Below are positions 1 through 6,616 of a stretch of DNA of 18,988 nucleotides, one piece after another. The notes beneath the pieces are model-generated. The model was not told the DNA's origin and made no database searches. It saw only the letters and a list, made by a program, of their open reading frames with translations. Where the stretch lies: assembly GCA_028869975.1 (NCBI GenBank), contig JAGWQR010000027.1, positions 1-18,988 on the forward strand, written 5' to 3'. Both the position numbers and the translations under genes were made by a program. Position 1 is the stretch's first letter. Each line of letters opens with the position of its first letter. Source of the DNA: Alphaproteobacteria bacterium (lineage in GTDB: Bacteria; Pseudomonadota; Alphaproteobacteria; Sphingomonadales; Sphingomonadaceae).

Positions 1-765
1 CCGGTGATTCGCGGCTCGGCGCTGGGCGCGTTGAATGGCGAAGCGCAGTGGGAAGCCAAGATTGACGAGCTGATGGAAGCGGTCGATAAGTCCGTGCCGA
101 TGCCGGCGCGTGCTATCGATCAGCCCTTCCTGATGCCGATTGAAGATATCTTTTCAATCTCGGGTCGCGGCACGGTGGTGACCGGAAGGATTGAGCGCGG
201 CAAGGTGAAGGTGGGCGAGGATACGGAGATCGTCGGCTTCCGCGAAACCCGCAAGACGGTGGTCACGGGCCGTATTGAGCGCGGCAAGGTGAAGGTGGGC
301 GAGGACGTAGAGATCGTGGGCTTCCGCGAAACCCGCAAGAGCGTCTGCACGGGCGTGGAAATGTTCAAGAAGCAGCTGGATGAAGGCCTGGCGGGCGACA
401 ACGCCGGTCTGCTGCTGCGCGGCATCGCCAAGGAAGACGTGGAGCGCGGCATGGTGCTGGCCAAGACCGGCTCGATCACGCCGCACACGGTGTTCAAGGG
501 CGAGGTCTACGTGCTCTCGAAGGAAGAAGGCGGCCGTCACACGCCGTTCTTTGCGAACTATCGTCCGCAATTCTACTTCCGCACGACCGACGTGACCGGC
601 GAAGTTGTGCTGCCCGCCGGCACCGAAATGGTGATGCCGGGCGACAATGTGCAGTTGGGCGTCAAGCTCATTGCGCCGATCGCGATGGAGCAGGGCCTGC
701 GCTTCTCGATCCGTGAAGGCGGGCGCACCGTCGGCTCGGGCGTGGTGGCCTCGATCACGAAGTAA
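1..765 (+). CDS. tuf: Elongation factor Tu, 5'-truncated by the window, with internal duplication
   Basis: EF-Tu delivers aminoacyl-tRNA to the ribosomal A site as a GTP complex. The window opens just before the G5 motif (RGSALGAL), about residue 170 in E. coli numbering, so the GTPase P-loop and switches are missing here. Domains 2 and 3 follow, with SISGRGTVVTGR, RGIAKEDVERGMVLAKTGS, EGGRHTPFFANYRPQFYFRT and the C-terminal REGGRTVGSGVV. The gene ends with TAA at 763-765. Visible residues 57-84 are repeated almost perfectly as residues 85-112. This adds 28 residues to the domain 2 barrel relative to all EF-Tu proteins I know. Apart from this the sequence is intact and looks like a functional alphaproteobacterial EF-Tu. 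Most proteobacteria carry a second tuf, so this copy could be tolerated even if impaired. That is inference. Confidence 0.97.
   Translation, partial: PVIRGSALGALNGEAQWEAKIDELMEAVDKSVPMPARAIDQPFLMPIEDIFSISGRGTVVTGRIERGKVKVGEDTEIVGFRETRKTVVTGRIERGKVKVGEDVEIVGFRETRKSVCTGVEMFKKQLDEGLAGDNAGLLLRGIAKEDVERGMVLAKTGSITPHTVFKGEVYVLSKEEGGRHTPFFANYRPQFYFRTTDVTGEVVLPAGTEMVMPGDNVQLGVKLIAPIAMEQGLRFSIREGGRTVGSGVVASITK
172..339 (+). repeat. In-frame tandem duplication of 84 bp inside tuf (two copies)
   Basis: Copy 1 is 172-255 and copy 2 is 256-339, directly adjacent and in frame. I count 10 mismatches over 84 positions (about 88% identity). The 28-residue products differ at one residue (Thr versus Val, codons acg and gta). 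Every other difference is synonymous, such as gga-agg in copy 1 against ggc-cgt in copy 2. The unit corresponds to E. coli EF-Tu residues 225-252. Its start (TVVTG) resembles the segment that normally follows its end (S/T-x-x-T-G), which gives a short homology for unequal exchange. Confidence 0.95.
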
Positions 766-774
766 GTTATTTTC

Positions 775-808
775 AGCCCGACCTGTGAAAATGGGTCGGG
801 CTTTTCTT
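775..808 (+). terminator. Rho-independent terminator after tuf
   Basis: A perfect 9-bp stem (agcccgacc at 775-783 with ggtcgggct at 794-802) encloses a 10-nt loop. It is followed at once by cttttctt. It begins 10 nt after the tuf stop, so tuf is probably transcribed separately from most of the S10 operon or attenuated into it. Confidence 0.9.
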
Positions 809-822
809 ATGTTTGACACGGC

Positions 823-841
823 CCCCGGCCCGTCGCCGGGG
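823..841 (+). other. GC-rich hairpin in the rpsJ leader region
   Basis: Stem ccccggc (823-829) pairs with gccgggg (835-841) around a 5-nt loop, 38 nt before the rpsJ start. There is no T-run after it, so it is not an obvious terminator. It could be part of the S10 operon leader, where L4 acts as autogenous repressor in E. coli. Homology to that leader is not evident. Confidence 0.4.
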
Positions 842-879
842 CGTTACAGATGTAGCGTCTTTGACATTGGCAAGGTAAA

Positions 880-1191
880 ATGGACACGCAGAATATCCGC
901 ATTCGCCTGAAGGCGTTCGACTATCGGGTGCTCGATCAGGCCACCGGCGACATCGCCGAAACGGCCAAGCGCACGGGTGCAGACATTCGTGGCCCCATTC
1001 CCCTGCCCACGCGCATCGAAAAATTCACGGTCAACCGTGGCCCGCATATCGACAAGAAGTCGCGCGAGCAGTTCGAGGTGCGTACCTACAAACGGCTGCT
1101 CGATATTGTGCAGCCCACCCCGCAAACGGTTGATGCTTTGATGAAGCTTGATCTTGCCGCCGGGGTTGATGTTGAGATCAAATTGGCGTAA
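880..1191 (+). CDS. rpsJ: 30S ribosomal protein S10 (NusE)
   Basis: S10 is a 30S head protein and, as NusE, a partner of NusB and NusG in transcription antitermination and coupling. The product is 103 residues, the usual length. It starts DTQNIRIRLKAFDYRVLDQA and contains GPIPLPTRIEKFTVNRGPH and SREQFEVRTYKRLLDI, the S10 signature. The ATG at 880 follows a modest Shine-Dalgarno (aagg at 872-875). It is the first gene after the tuf terminator. It is separated from rplC by an unusually long 203-nt spacer, whereas the genes downstream nearly touch. Confidence 0.98.
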   Translation: MDTQNIRIRLKAFDYRVLDQATGDIAETAKRTGADIRGPIPLPTRIEKFTVNRGPHIDKKSREQFEVRTYKRLLDIVQPTPQTVDALMKLDLAAGVDVEIKLA

Positions 1192-1202
1192 TGCGCCGCT
1201 TC

Positions 1203-1307
1203 CCCGCTGATTCGGCGGGTTGAGATATTTTGGGATACCGCCCGGTTCGCCGGGGTCAGCGTCCCCCGTTCTCCCCTCGATTGGTAAGGGGAAAAGCCCG
1301 GACGGGG
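1203..1307 (+). promoter_or_regulatory. Structured rpsJ-rplC spacer, candidate cis-regulatory RNA
   Basis: Three stem-loops sit in the 203-nt spacer. The first is cccgctg with cggcggg (1203-1219, one G-U pair, 3-nt loop). The second is cccgg-ttcg-ccggg (1241-1254), closed by a UUCG tetraloop. The third is tcccct with agggga (1272-1292), enclosed by a possible outer helix of ccccgt (1264-1269) with acgggg (1302-1307). None is followed by a clear T-run. Ribosomal operons often use such leaders for autogenous control, so an r-protein binding site is plausible. No known leader motif was recognised. Confidence 0.4.
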
Positions 1308-1394
1308 CGACGTTTCATTCATGGGCAGCCGTCAAGGCAAGCACGCCCCCAAGCCAATTCCGGTGCGGGGGCCTCTGGCAAGGAGTATGGCGAG

Positions 1395-2168
1395 ATGCGC
1401 ACCGGCGTAATCGCAAAGAAAATGGGGATGACCCGCATATTTCAGGACGATGGGCGCCATGTGCCTGTCACTGTCCTGCACGTCGATAGTTGTCAGGTTG
1501 TCGCGCAGCGCACCACGGAAAAGGATGGCTATGTCGCCGTTCAGCTCGGTGCCGGTGCCGCCAAGACCAAGAATGTCGCCAAGCCGCAGCGCGGGGCTTT
1601 CGCCAAGGCGGAAGTTGAGCCCAAGGCGCGGCTCGTCGAATTCCGCGTGTCGGATGATGCGCTGGTCGATGTCGGAGCGGAAATCACCGCCGATCATTTT
1701 GTTGCCGGGCAACTGGTGGATGTTGCCGGCCACACACAGGGCAAGGGCTTTGCCGGAGCGATGAAGCGCTGGAACTTTGGCGGTCTGCGTGCAACGCACG
1801 GTGTGTCGATCTCGCACCGCTCACACGGTTCGACCGGTAATCGTCAGGACCCGGGCAAAACCTTCAAGAACAAGAAGATGGCGGGCCATATGGGCGATCG
1901 CCAGCGCACCCAGCAGAATCTGGAGGTTGTCTCCACTGATGTGGCGCGCGGGCTGATCTTCGTGAAGGGTTCGGTGCCCGGGGCCAAAGGCACCTGGCTG
2001 ACGGTCAAAGACGCGGTCAAGGTCGCGCGGCACGTCGATGCGCCATACCCGGCGGCGATCAAATCGACGACAGCGCCGGTAACGGATGTGCTCGAAGATG
2101 TGGCCCCCGTAATTGAAGCGGACGTCGCGGCACCCGCCCCCGAAGCAATCGAAAACAGCGAGGGCTAA
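1395..2168 (+). CDS. rplC: 50S ribosomal protein L3
   Basis: L3 is an early assembly protein of the large subunit and reaches toward the peptidyl-transferase centre. The ATG at 1395 is chosen because aaggag lies at 1380-1385 and the product then begins MRTGVIAKKMGMTRIF, the conserved L3 N-terminus. The frame stays open upstream to 1230, but that segment is not L3-like. The product is 257 residues. The loop GSTGNRQDPGKTFKNKKMAG (residues 146-165) includes the Gln equivalent to the one methylated by PrmB in E. coli. Residues from about 215 onward form an Ala/Pro/Glu/Asp-rich acidic tail absent from E. coli L3 (209 residues). Confidence 0.97.
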   Translation: MRTGVIAKKMGMTRIFQDDGRHVPVTVLHVDSCQVVAQRTTEKDGYVAVQLGAGAAKTKNVAKPQRGAFAKAEVEPKARLVEFRVSDDALVDVGAEITADHFVAGQLVDVAGHTQGKGFAGAMKRWNFGGLRATHGVSISHRSHGSTGNRQDPGKTFKNKKMAGHMGDRQRTQQNLEVVSTDVARGLIFVKGSVPGAKGTWLTVKDAVKVARHVDAPYPAAIKSTTAPVTDVLEDVAPVIEADVAAPAPEAIENSEG

Positions 2169-2173
2169 TATCC

Positions 2174-2800
2174 ATGAAACTCAAGGTTCAAACCCTCGAC
2201 GCTAAAGGCAAGGGCGACATCGATCTGAATGACGATGTGTTCGGCCTGGAGCCCAAGGCGGATATTCTCCACCGCGTCATCACATGGCAGCTTGAGAAGC
2301 GTCGGGGCACGGCCCGCGCCGCGCGCGAGCGCTCAGATGTGGCGCGCACGGGCAAGAAATTTGGTCGTCAGAAGGGCGGCGGTACAGCACGTCATGGTGA
2401 TCGGCGCGCGCCGATCTTTGTCGGCGGTGGTAAAGCCCATGGTCCGCGCGTGCGCGATTTCAACCCGAGCCTCAACAAGAAGGTGCGCGCGCTGGGCCTG
2501 AAAATGGCGTTGTCGTCGAAAGCCAAGGCGGGTCAGCTCGTCGTGATGGAAGACCTCGCGGTCAAGGAAGGCAAGACCAAGTCGCTTGCGGCTTCGCTTG
2601 AAAAGCTGGGCTTCGGCAAGACCGCGCTGGTGATTGATGGGGATATGGTTGAAGCGAGCTTTGCGCGCGCGGCAGCCAATCTGCACCACATCAATGCGCT
2701 CCCCGCCGTTGGTGCGAACGTCTATGACATTCTGAAACATGAAACGCTGGTGCTCACGCGCGCAGGCGTCGAGAAACTGGAGGCGCGCTTCAATGGCTAA
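2174..2800 (+). CDS. rplD: 50S ribosomal protein L4
   Basis: L4 lines the constriction of the nascent-peptide exit tunnel and is the classical autogenous repressor of the S10 operon in enterobacteria. The product is 208 residues. The tunnel loop is visible at residues about 55-95, with GKKFGRQKGGGTARHGDRRA and FVGGGKAHGPRVRDF. The C-terminal half contains NVYDILKHETLVLTRAGVEKLE, typical of the family. The ATG at 2174 is 5 nt after the rplC stop, and a gaggg sequence at 2160-2164 can serve as ribosome binding site. The end overlaps rplW by 8 nt. Confidence 0.97.
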   Translation: MKLKVQTLDAKGKGDIDLNDDVFGLEPKADILHRVITWQLEKRRGTARAARERSDVARTGKKFGRQKGGGTARHGDRRAPIFVGGGKAHGPRVRDFNPSLNKKVRALGLKMALSSKAKAGQLVVMEDLAVKEGKTKSLAASLEKLGFGKTALVIDGDMVEASFARAAANLHHINALPAVGANVYDILKHETLVLTRAGVEKLEARFNG

Positions 2801-3098
2801 GGCAACTGTCGATGTGAAGCATTATGACGTGGTGCTCGCGCCGCACATCACCGAGAAAGCGACGATGATGTCGGAGCAGAATGCGGTGGTGTTCAAGGTC
2901 GCGAACGACGCGACCAAGCCGCAGATCAAGGCGGCGGTGGAAGCGCTGTTCAGTGTCAAGGTGACGGCGGTCAACACCATCGTTACCAAGGGCAAGACCA
3001 AGCGCTGGAAGGGCAAGCCCTACACGCGCTCCGATTTCAAGAAAGCGATCGTGACGCTGGCGGAAGGCCAGTCGATCGACGTGACGAGCGGGATCTAA
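2793..3098 (+). CDS. rplW: 50S ribosomal protein L23
   Basis: L23 sits at the polypeptide exit and docks trigger factor and the signal recognition particle. The start at 2793 gives MAKATVDVKHYDVVLAPHIT, and the family motif APHITEKAT follows. A ggagg at 2779-2783 supports it. An in-frame upstream extension to 2739 lies inside rplD and is not L23-like. The product is 101 residues, with the basic KGKTKRWKGKPYTRSDFKKA segment that contacts 23S rRNA. The 8-nt overlap with rplD suggests translational coupling. Confidence 0.96.
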   Translation: MAKATVDVKHYDVVLAPHITEKATMMSEQNAVVFKVANDATKPQIKAAVEALFSVKVTAVNTIVTKGKTKRWKGKPYTRSDFKKAIVTLAEGQSIDVTSGI

Positions 3099-3101
3099 CC
3101 G

Positions 3102-3938
3102 ATGGCACTCAAACATTATAACCCGACCAGCCCGGCGCGCCGTGGTCTTATTCTGGTTGACAAGTCGCACCTGCACAAGGGTGGCCCGGTCAAGGCTTTG
3201 ACCGAAGGCAAGCGCAAGACCGGTGGCCGCAACAACAAGGGGCATGTGACCTCGCGTGGGATCGCAGGAGGTCACAAGCAGCGCTACCGGATCATCGATT
3301 TCAAGCGCCGCAAATGGGATATGGACGCCACGGTTGAGCGGCTTGAATATGATCCCAACCGCACCGCGTTCATCGCGCTCATCAAATATGAAGACGGCGA
3401 CGTGGCCTATATCATCGCGCCGCAGCGGCTTGCTGTGGGTGACAAAGTGGTTGCGGGCAAGAAAACCGACGTGAAACCCGGTAACGCGATGGAACTGGCG
3501 CAGGTTCCGGTTGGCACCATCGTTCATAATGTCGAGATGAAGCCCGGCAAGGGTGGGCAGATCGCACGGTCGGCGGGCACTTATGTGCAGGTCGTGGGCC
3601 GTGACAAGGGCATGGTGATGGTGCGCCTTAATTCAGGCGAGCAACGCTATATCCGCTCGGACTGCATGGCGACGGTGGGCGCGGTCTCCAACCCCGATAA
3701 CGCCAATACCAACCTTGCCAAAGCGGGGCGCAACCGCTGGCTGGGCAAGCGTCCGCTCACGCGCGGTGTCGCAAAGAACCCGGTCGATCACCCGCACGGC
3801 GGTGGTGAAGGCCGCACCTCGGGCGGTCGCCATCCAGTGACCCCGTGGGGCAAGCCGACCAAGGGTGCCCGCACGCGCCACAACAAATCCACCGATGGCA
3901 TGATTATCCGTTCACGCCACGCGAAGAAGAAGAGGTAA
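3102..3938 (+). CDS. rplB: 50S ribosomal protein L2
   Basis: L2 is a primary 23S rRNA-binding protein required for subunit association and peptidyl-transferase activity. The product is 278 residues, close to the usual 273-278. The near-invariant segment VDHPHGGGEGRTSGGRHPV is at residues 228-246, including the histidine close to the catalytic centre. The N-terminal RNA-binding fold has GGRNNKGHVTSRGIAGGHKQ and RYRIIDFKRRK. The ATG at 3102 lies 3 nt after the rplW stop. Nothing unusual is seen. Confidence 0.98.
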   Translation: MALKHYNPTSPARRGLILVDKSHLHKGGPVKALTEGKRKTGGRNNKGHVTSRGIAGGHKQRYRIIDFKRRKWDMDATVERLEYDPNRTAFIALIKYEDGDVAYIIAPQRLAVGDKVVAGKKTDVKPGNAMELAQVPVGTIVHNVEMKPGKGGQIARSAGTYVQVVGRDKGMVMVRLNSGEQRYIRSDCMATVGAVSNPDNANTNLAKAGRNRWLGKRPLTRGVAKNPVDHPHGGGEGRTSGGRHPVTPWGKPTKGARTRHNKSTDGMIIRSRHAKKKR

Positions 3939-3941
3939 GTC

Positions 3942-4217
3942 ATGGCCCGCTCCGTCTGGAAAGGTCCGTTTGTTGACCTGCACCTGCTGAAAAAGGCCGA
4001 GGCCGCGCAGGATGCGAATAACCGCTCCCCGATCAAGACCTGGTCGCGCCGCTCTACCATTTTGCCCCAGTTCGTCGGGCTGACCTTCAATGTCTACAAC
4101 GGCAAGAGGTTCATCCCCGTCAGTGTGAACGAGGACATGGTTGGCATGAAGTTGGGTGAATTTGCGCCCACGCGCTACTTCCCCGGCCATGCCGCAGACA
4201 AGAAGGGCAAGCGCTAA
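3942..4217 (+). CDS. rpsS: 30S ribosomal protein S19
   Basis: S19 pairs with S13 in the 30S head and contacts the large subunit and A-site tRNA. The product is 91 residues, standard length. It contains MARSVWKGPFVD, the central RRSTILPQFVGLTFNVYNGK and the C-terminal GEFAPTRYF. The start follows rplB by 3 nt. The stop overlaps the rplV start by one base (TAATG), an arrangement typical of translational coupling. Confidence 0.98.
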   Translation: MARSVWKGPFVDLHLLKKAEAAQDANNRSPIKTWSRRSTILPQFVGLTFNVYNGKRFIPVSVNEDMVGMKLGEFAPTRYFPGHAADKKGKR

Positions 4218-4597
4218 TGTCTAAACCAGCAGCTCCCCGCCGCGTGGCGGACAATGAAGCGCTCGCCGTGGGTTCGCAGATTCGCGGCTCGGCGCAGAAG
4301 CTCAATCTGGTGGCGGCGCTGATCCGCAACAAGAAGGCGGGCGACGCGCTCAACATTCTGCAATTCTCGAAGAAGGCGATGGCGGTGGACGTGCGCAAGG
4401 TGCTCGCTTCTGCCATCGCGAATGCCGAGAATAATCATAATCTCGATGTCGATGCGCTGGTCGTGAGCGAAGCGAGCGTGGGCAAATCGATTTCGATGAA
4501 GCGCTTTGCTACCCGCGCACGGGGTCGCTCCAGCCGCATTGTCAAGCCATTCAGCCGCATCCGCGTGGTGGTGCGCCAGGTTGAGGAAGAAGCATAA
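4217..4597 (+). CDS. rplV: 50S ribosomal protein L22
   Basis: L22 spans the large subunit. Its long beta-hairpin forms the exit-tunnel constriction opposite L4, a region where macrolide-resistance changes occur in other bacteria. The product is 126 residues, somewhat longer than E. coli (110), with an N-terminal SKPAAPRRVADNEALAVGSQ lead. The hairpin segment with SVGKSISMKRFATRARGRSS is intact and shows no insertion. The gene overlaps rpsS and rpsC by one base at each end. Confidence 0.97.
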   Translation: MSKPAAPRRVADNEALAVGSQIRGSAQKLNLVAALIRNKKAGDALNILQFSKKAMAVDVRKVLASAIANAENNHNLDVDALVVSEASVGKSISMKRFATRARGRSSRIVKPFSRIRVVVRQVEEEA

Positions 4598-5304
4598 TGG
4601 GTCAGAAATCCAATCCTGTTGGCCTGCGCCTCCAGATCAACCGCACCTGGGACAGCCGCTGGTTTGCCGAAGGGCATGACTATGGCAAGCTGCTGATGGA
4701 AGACATCAAGCTGCGCAAATATATCCTCGATACGCTGCCACAAGCCGCGATCTCGAAGGTGGTGATCGAGCGACCGGCAAAGAATTGCCGGATCAACATC
4801 TATGCTGCGCGCCCCGGCGTCATCATTGGCAAGAAGGGCGCGGACATCGAGAAACTGCGCAAGAAGCTGACGTCGCTGACCGGTTCTGATGTGTCGCTCA
4901 ACATTGTAGAAATCCGTAAGCCCGAGATCGACGCCAAGCTTGTGGCGCAGGGGATTGCCGATCAGCTTGAACGCCGGATTGCGTTCCGCCGCGCCATGAA
5001 GCGTGCGGTGCAGTCGGCGCTCCGCTTGGGTGCCGAAGGCATCAAGATCACCTGTGGAGGCCGTTTGGGTGGCGCAGAAATCGCGCGCACCGAATGGTAT
5101 CGCGAGGGCCGGGTGCCGCTGCACACGCTGCGCGCCAATGTCGATTATGCCGAGGCCTCGGCGCACACCGCCTATGGCGTCTGCGGCATCAAGGTGTGGA
5201 TTTTCAAAGGCGAAATTCTGGGTCATGACCCGCTTGCGCAAGACCGGCTGATGGTCGAGGCGCAGACTTCAGGCGTGCGTCCGGCACGCGATGATCGTCG
5301 CTGA
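4597..5304 (+). CDS. rpsC: 30S ribosomal protein S3
   Basis: S3 lines the mRNA entry channel and contributes to ribosomal helicase activity. The product is 235 residues. An N-terminal type II KH domain carries PGVIIGKKG, with the GKKG loop at residues 78-81. The C-terminal domain has GRLGGAEIARTEWYREGRVP, containing the arginines that face incoming mRNA. The start MGQKSNPVGLRL is the conserved S3 N-terminus. It overlaps the rplV stop by one base and is followed after 12 nt by rplP. Confidence 0.98.
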   Translation: MGQKSNPVGLRLQINRTWDSRWFAEGHDYGKLLMEDIKLRKYILDTLPQAAISKVVIERPAKNCRINIYAARPGVIIGKKGADIEKLRKKLTSLTGSDVSLNIVEIRKPEIDAKLVAQGIADQLERRIAFRRAMKRAVQSALRLGAEGIKITCGGRLGGAEIARTEWYREGRVPLHTLRANVDYAEASAHTAYGVCGIKVWIFKGEILGHDPLAQDRLMVEAQTSGVRPARDDRR

Positions 5305-5316
5305 GAGGGATAGACA

Positions 5317-5751
5317 ATGCTGCAACCAAAACGCACCAAATTCCGCAAGGCGCACAAGGGCCGCATCCATGGCAACGCCAAGGGCGGCTCGGACCTGAAC
5401 TTTGGCTCCTATGGGCTGAAGGCCATGGAGCCGGACCGGATTACCGCGCGCCAGATTGAGGCTGCGCGCCGCGCGATCACCCGCCACATCCGCCGTCAAG
5501 GGCGCTTGTGGATCCGCGTGTTCCCTGATGTGCCGGTGTCTAAAAAACCTGCCGAAGTCCGTATGGGTAAGGGTAAAGGCTCGCCCGAATTCTGGGCTGC
5601 GCGCGTCAAGCCAGGCCGCATTCTGTTCGAGCTGGATGGTGTTCCCGGCCCCGTTGCGGCTGTTGCGTTCAGCCGCGCGATGGAAAAGCTGCCGATCAAA
5701 ACCAAAGTTGTCGCCCGTCTGGGTGATACTTCGCACCTGGGAGCGGTCTGA
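5317..5751 (+). CDS. rplP: 50S ribosomal protein L16
   Basis: L16 organises the A- and P-site regions of the large subunit and is a late assembly protein. The product is 144 residues, a little longer than E. coli (136). It begins MLQPKRTKFRKAHKGRIHG and contains VRMGKGKGSPEFWAARVKPG, the conserved loop near the peptidyl-transferase centre. A gagaggg motif about 10 nt upstream acts as ribosome binding site. Its TGA overlaps the rpmC ATG by one base. Confidence 0.97.
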   Translation: MLQPKRTKFRKAHKGRIHGNAKGGSDLNFGSYGLKAMEPDRITARQIEAARRAITRHIRRQGRLWIRVFPDVPVSKKPAEVRMGKGKGSPEFWAARVKPGRILFELDGVPGPVAAVAFSRAMEKLPIKTKVVARLGDTSHLGAV

Positions 5752-5957
5752 TGACAAAGTTTGCAGACATTAAGGTCAAGACCGACGATCAGCTCGTTGC
5801 GCAGCTCGGCGAGCTGAAGCGCGAAGCGTTCAACCTGCGCTTTCAGGCGGCGACCAGCCAGCTTGAAAAGCCCGCGCGGGTGAAAGAAGTGCGCCGCGAC
5901 ATCGCGCGTATCAAAACCCTGCAATCGGAACGCGCCCGCGCGTCCGATACGAATTAA
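5751..5957 (+). CDS. rpmC: 50S ribosomal protein L29
   Basis: L29 is a small helical protein beside L23 at the exit-tunnel opening. The product is 68 residues, normal for the family. It has a two-helix pattern and the motifs ELKREAFNLRFQAATSQLE and RVKEVRRDIARIKTL, matching the L29 core. The start overlaps the rplP stop (TGATG). The TAA forms part of the strong Shine-Dalgarno of rpsQ. Confidence 0.96.
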   Translation: MTKFADIKVKTDDQLVAQLGELKREAFNLRFQAATSQLEKPARVKEVRRDIARIKTLQSERARASDTN

Positions 5958-5970
5958 GGAGGCCCGCCAG

Positions 5971-6246
5971 ATGCCCAAGCGCGTTCTGACCGGAACCGTG
6001 GTCTCGGACAAGACCGACAAGACGGTGGTGGTGCTCGTCGAGCGGAAGGTGAAGCACCCGCTCTATGGCAAGATTATCCGCCGCTCGAAGAAATATCATG
6101 CCCATGACGAGGCGAACGTCTACAAGGCGGGCGAGGTGGTACGCATCGAGGAGTGCGCGCCAATCTCGAAGCTGAAGTCTTGGCGCGTGCTCGACAAGCT
6201 GGGTGGCGTGGCACTGGCCGATCAACCCGAAACGGTGGAGGCCTAA
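5971..6246 (+). CDS. rpsQ: 30S ribosomal protein S17
   Basis: S17 is a primary 16S rRNA-binding OB-fold protein. The product is 91 residues, with a slight C-terminal extension compared with E. coli (84). It contains MPKRVLTGTVVSDKTDKTVV, VKHPLYGKIIRRSKKYHAHD and the ISKLKSWRVL end of the core. The start at 5971 is fixed by a complete aaggagg at 5956-5962, spaced 8 nt. This is one of the strongest ribosome binding sites in the cluster. Confidence 0.97.
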   Translation: MPKRVLTGTVVSDKTDKTVVVLVERKVKHPLYGKIIRRSKKYHAHDEANVYKAGEVVRIEECAPISKLKSWRVLDKLGGVALADQPETVEA

Positions 6247-6247
6247 C

Positions 6248-6616
6248 ATGATTCAGATGCAATCCAACCTCGATGTCGCCGACAATTCGGGTGCCAAGCG
6301 CGTCCAGTGCATCAAGGTGCTCGGTGGCTCGAAGCGTCGCTTTGCCGGCGTGGGTGATGTGATCGTCGTCTCGATCAAGGAAGCCCAGCCGCGCGGCAAG
6401 GTGAAGAAGGGTGACGTGCACCGTGCCGTCATCGTGCGCACCGCCAAGGACATCCACCGTCCCGATGGGTCGACCATCCGGTTCGACACCAACGCCGCCG
6501 TGCTGGTGAACAAGAATGAAGAGCCGATCGGCACCCGTATTTTCGGGCCGGTCTGCCGTGAATTGCGCGCGAAGAACTATATGAAGATCATCTCGCTCGC
6601 GCCGGAGGTGTTGTAA
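6248..6616 (+). CDS. rplN: 50S ribosomal protein L14
   Basis: L14 lies at the subunit interface and is also the docking site of the silencing factor RsfS. The ATG at 6248 yields exactly 122 residues, the family length. It begins MIQMQSNLDVADNSGAKRVQ and has GDVIVVSIKEAQP and the end KIISLAPEVL. A ggagg at 6237-6241 precedes it. An in-frame upstream extension to 6203 overlaps rpsQ and is rejected. The TAA overlaps the rplX start by one base. Confidence 0.97.
   Translation: MIQMQSNLDVADNSGAKRVQCIKVLGGSKRRFAGVGDVIVVSIKEAQPRGKVKKGDVHRAVIVRTAKDIHRPDGSTIRFDTNAAVLVNKNEEPIGTRIFGPVCRELRAKNYMKIISLAPEVL

Noticed and set aside
154..819. Long open frame on the minus strand across tuf
   Set aside because: It is a shadow of a GC-rich, codon-biased gene, and its translation resembles no protein. 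The same holds for the long minus-strand frames across rplW-rplB, secY and guaA.
861..866. A second TTGACA just before the rpsJ start
   Set aside because: A promoter using it would begin transcription inside rpsJ, and no -10 is present at the right distance. It is likely chance.
1230..1394. In-frame upstream extension of rplC adding 55 residues
   Set aside because: The added sequence is not L3-like, while a good aaggag at 1380-1385 and the conserved MRTGVIAKKMGM N-terminus fix the start at 1395.
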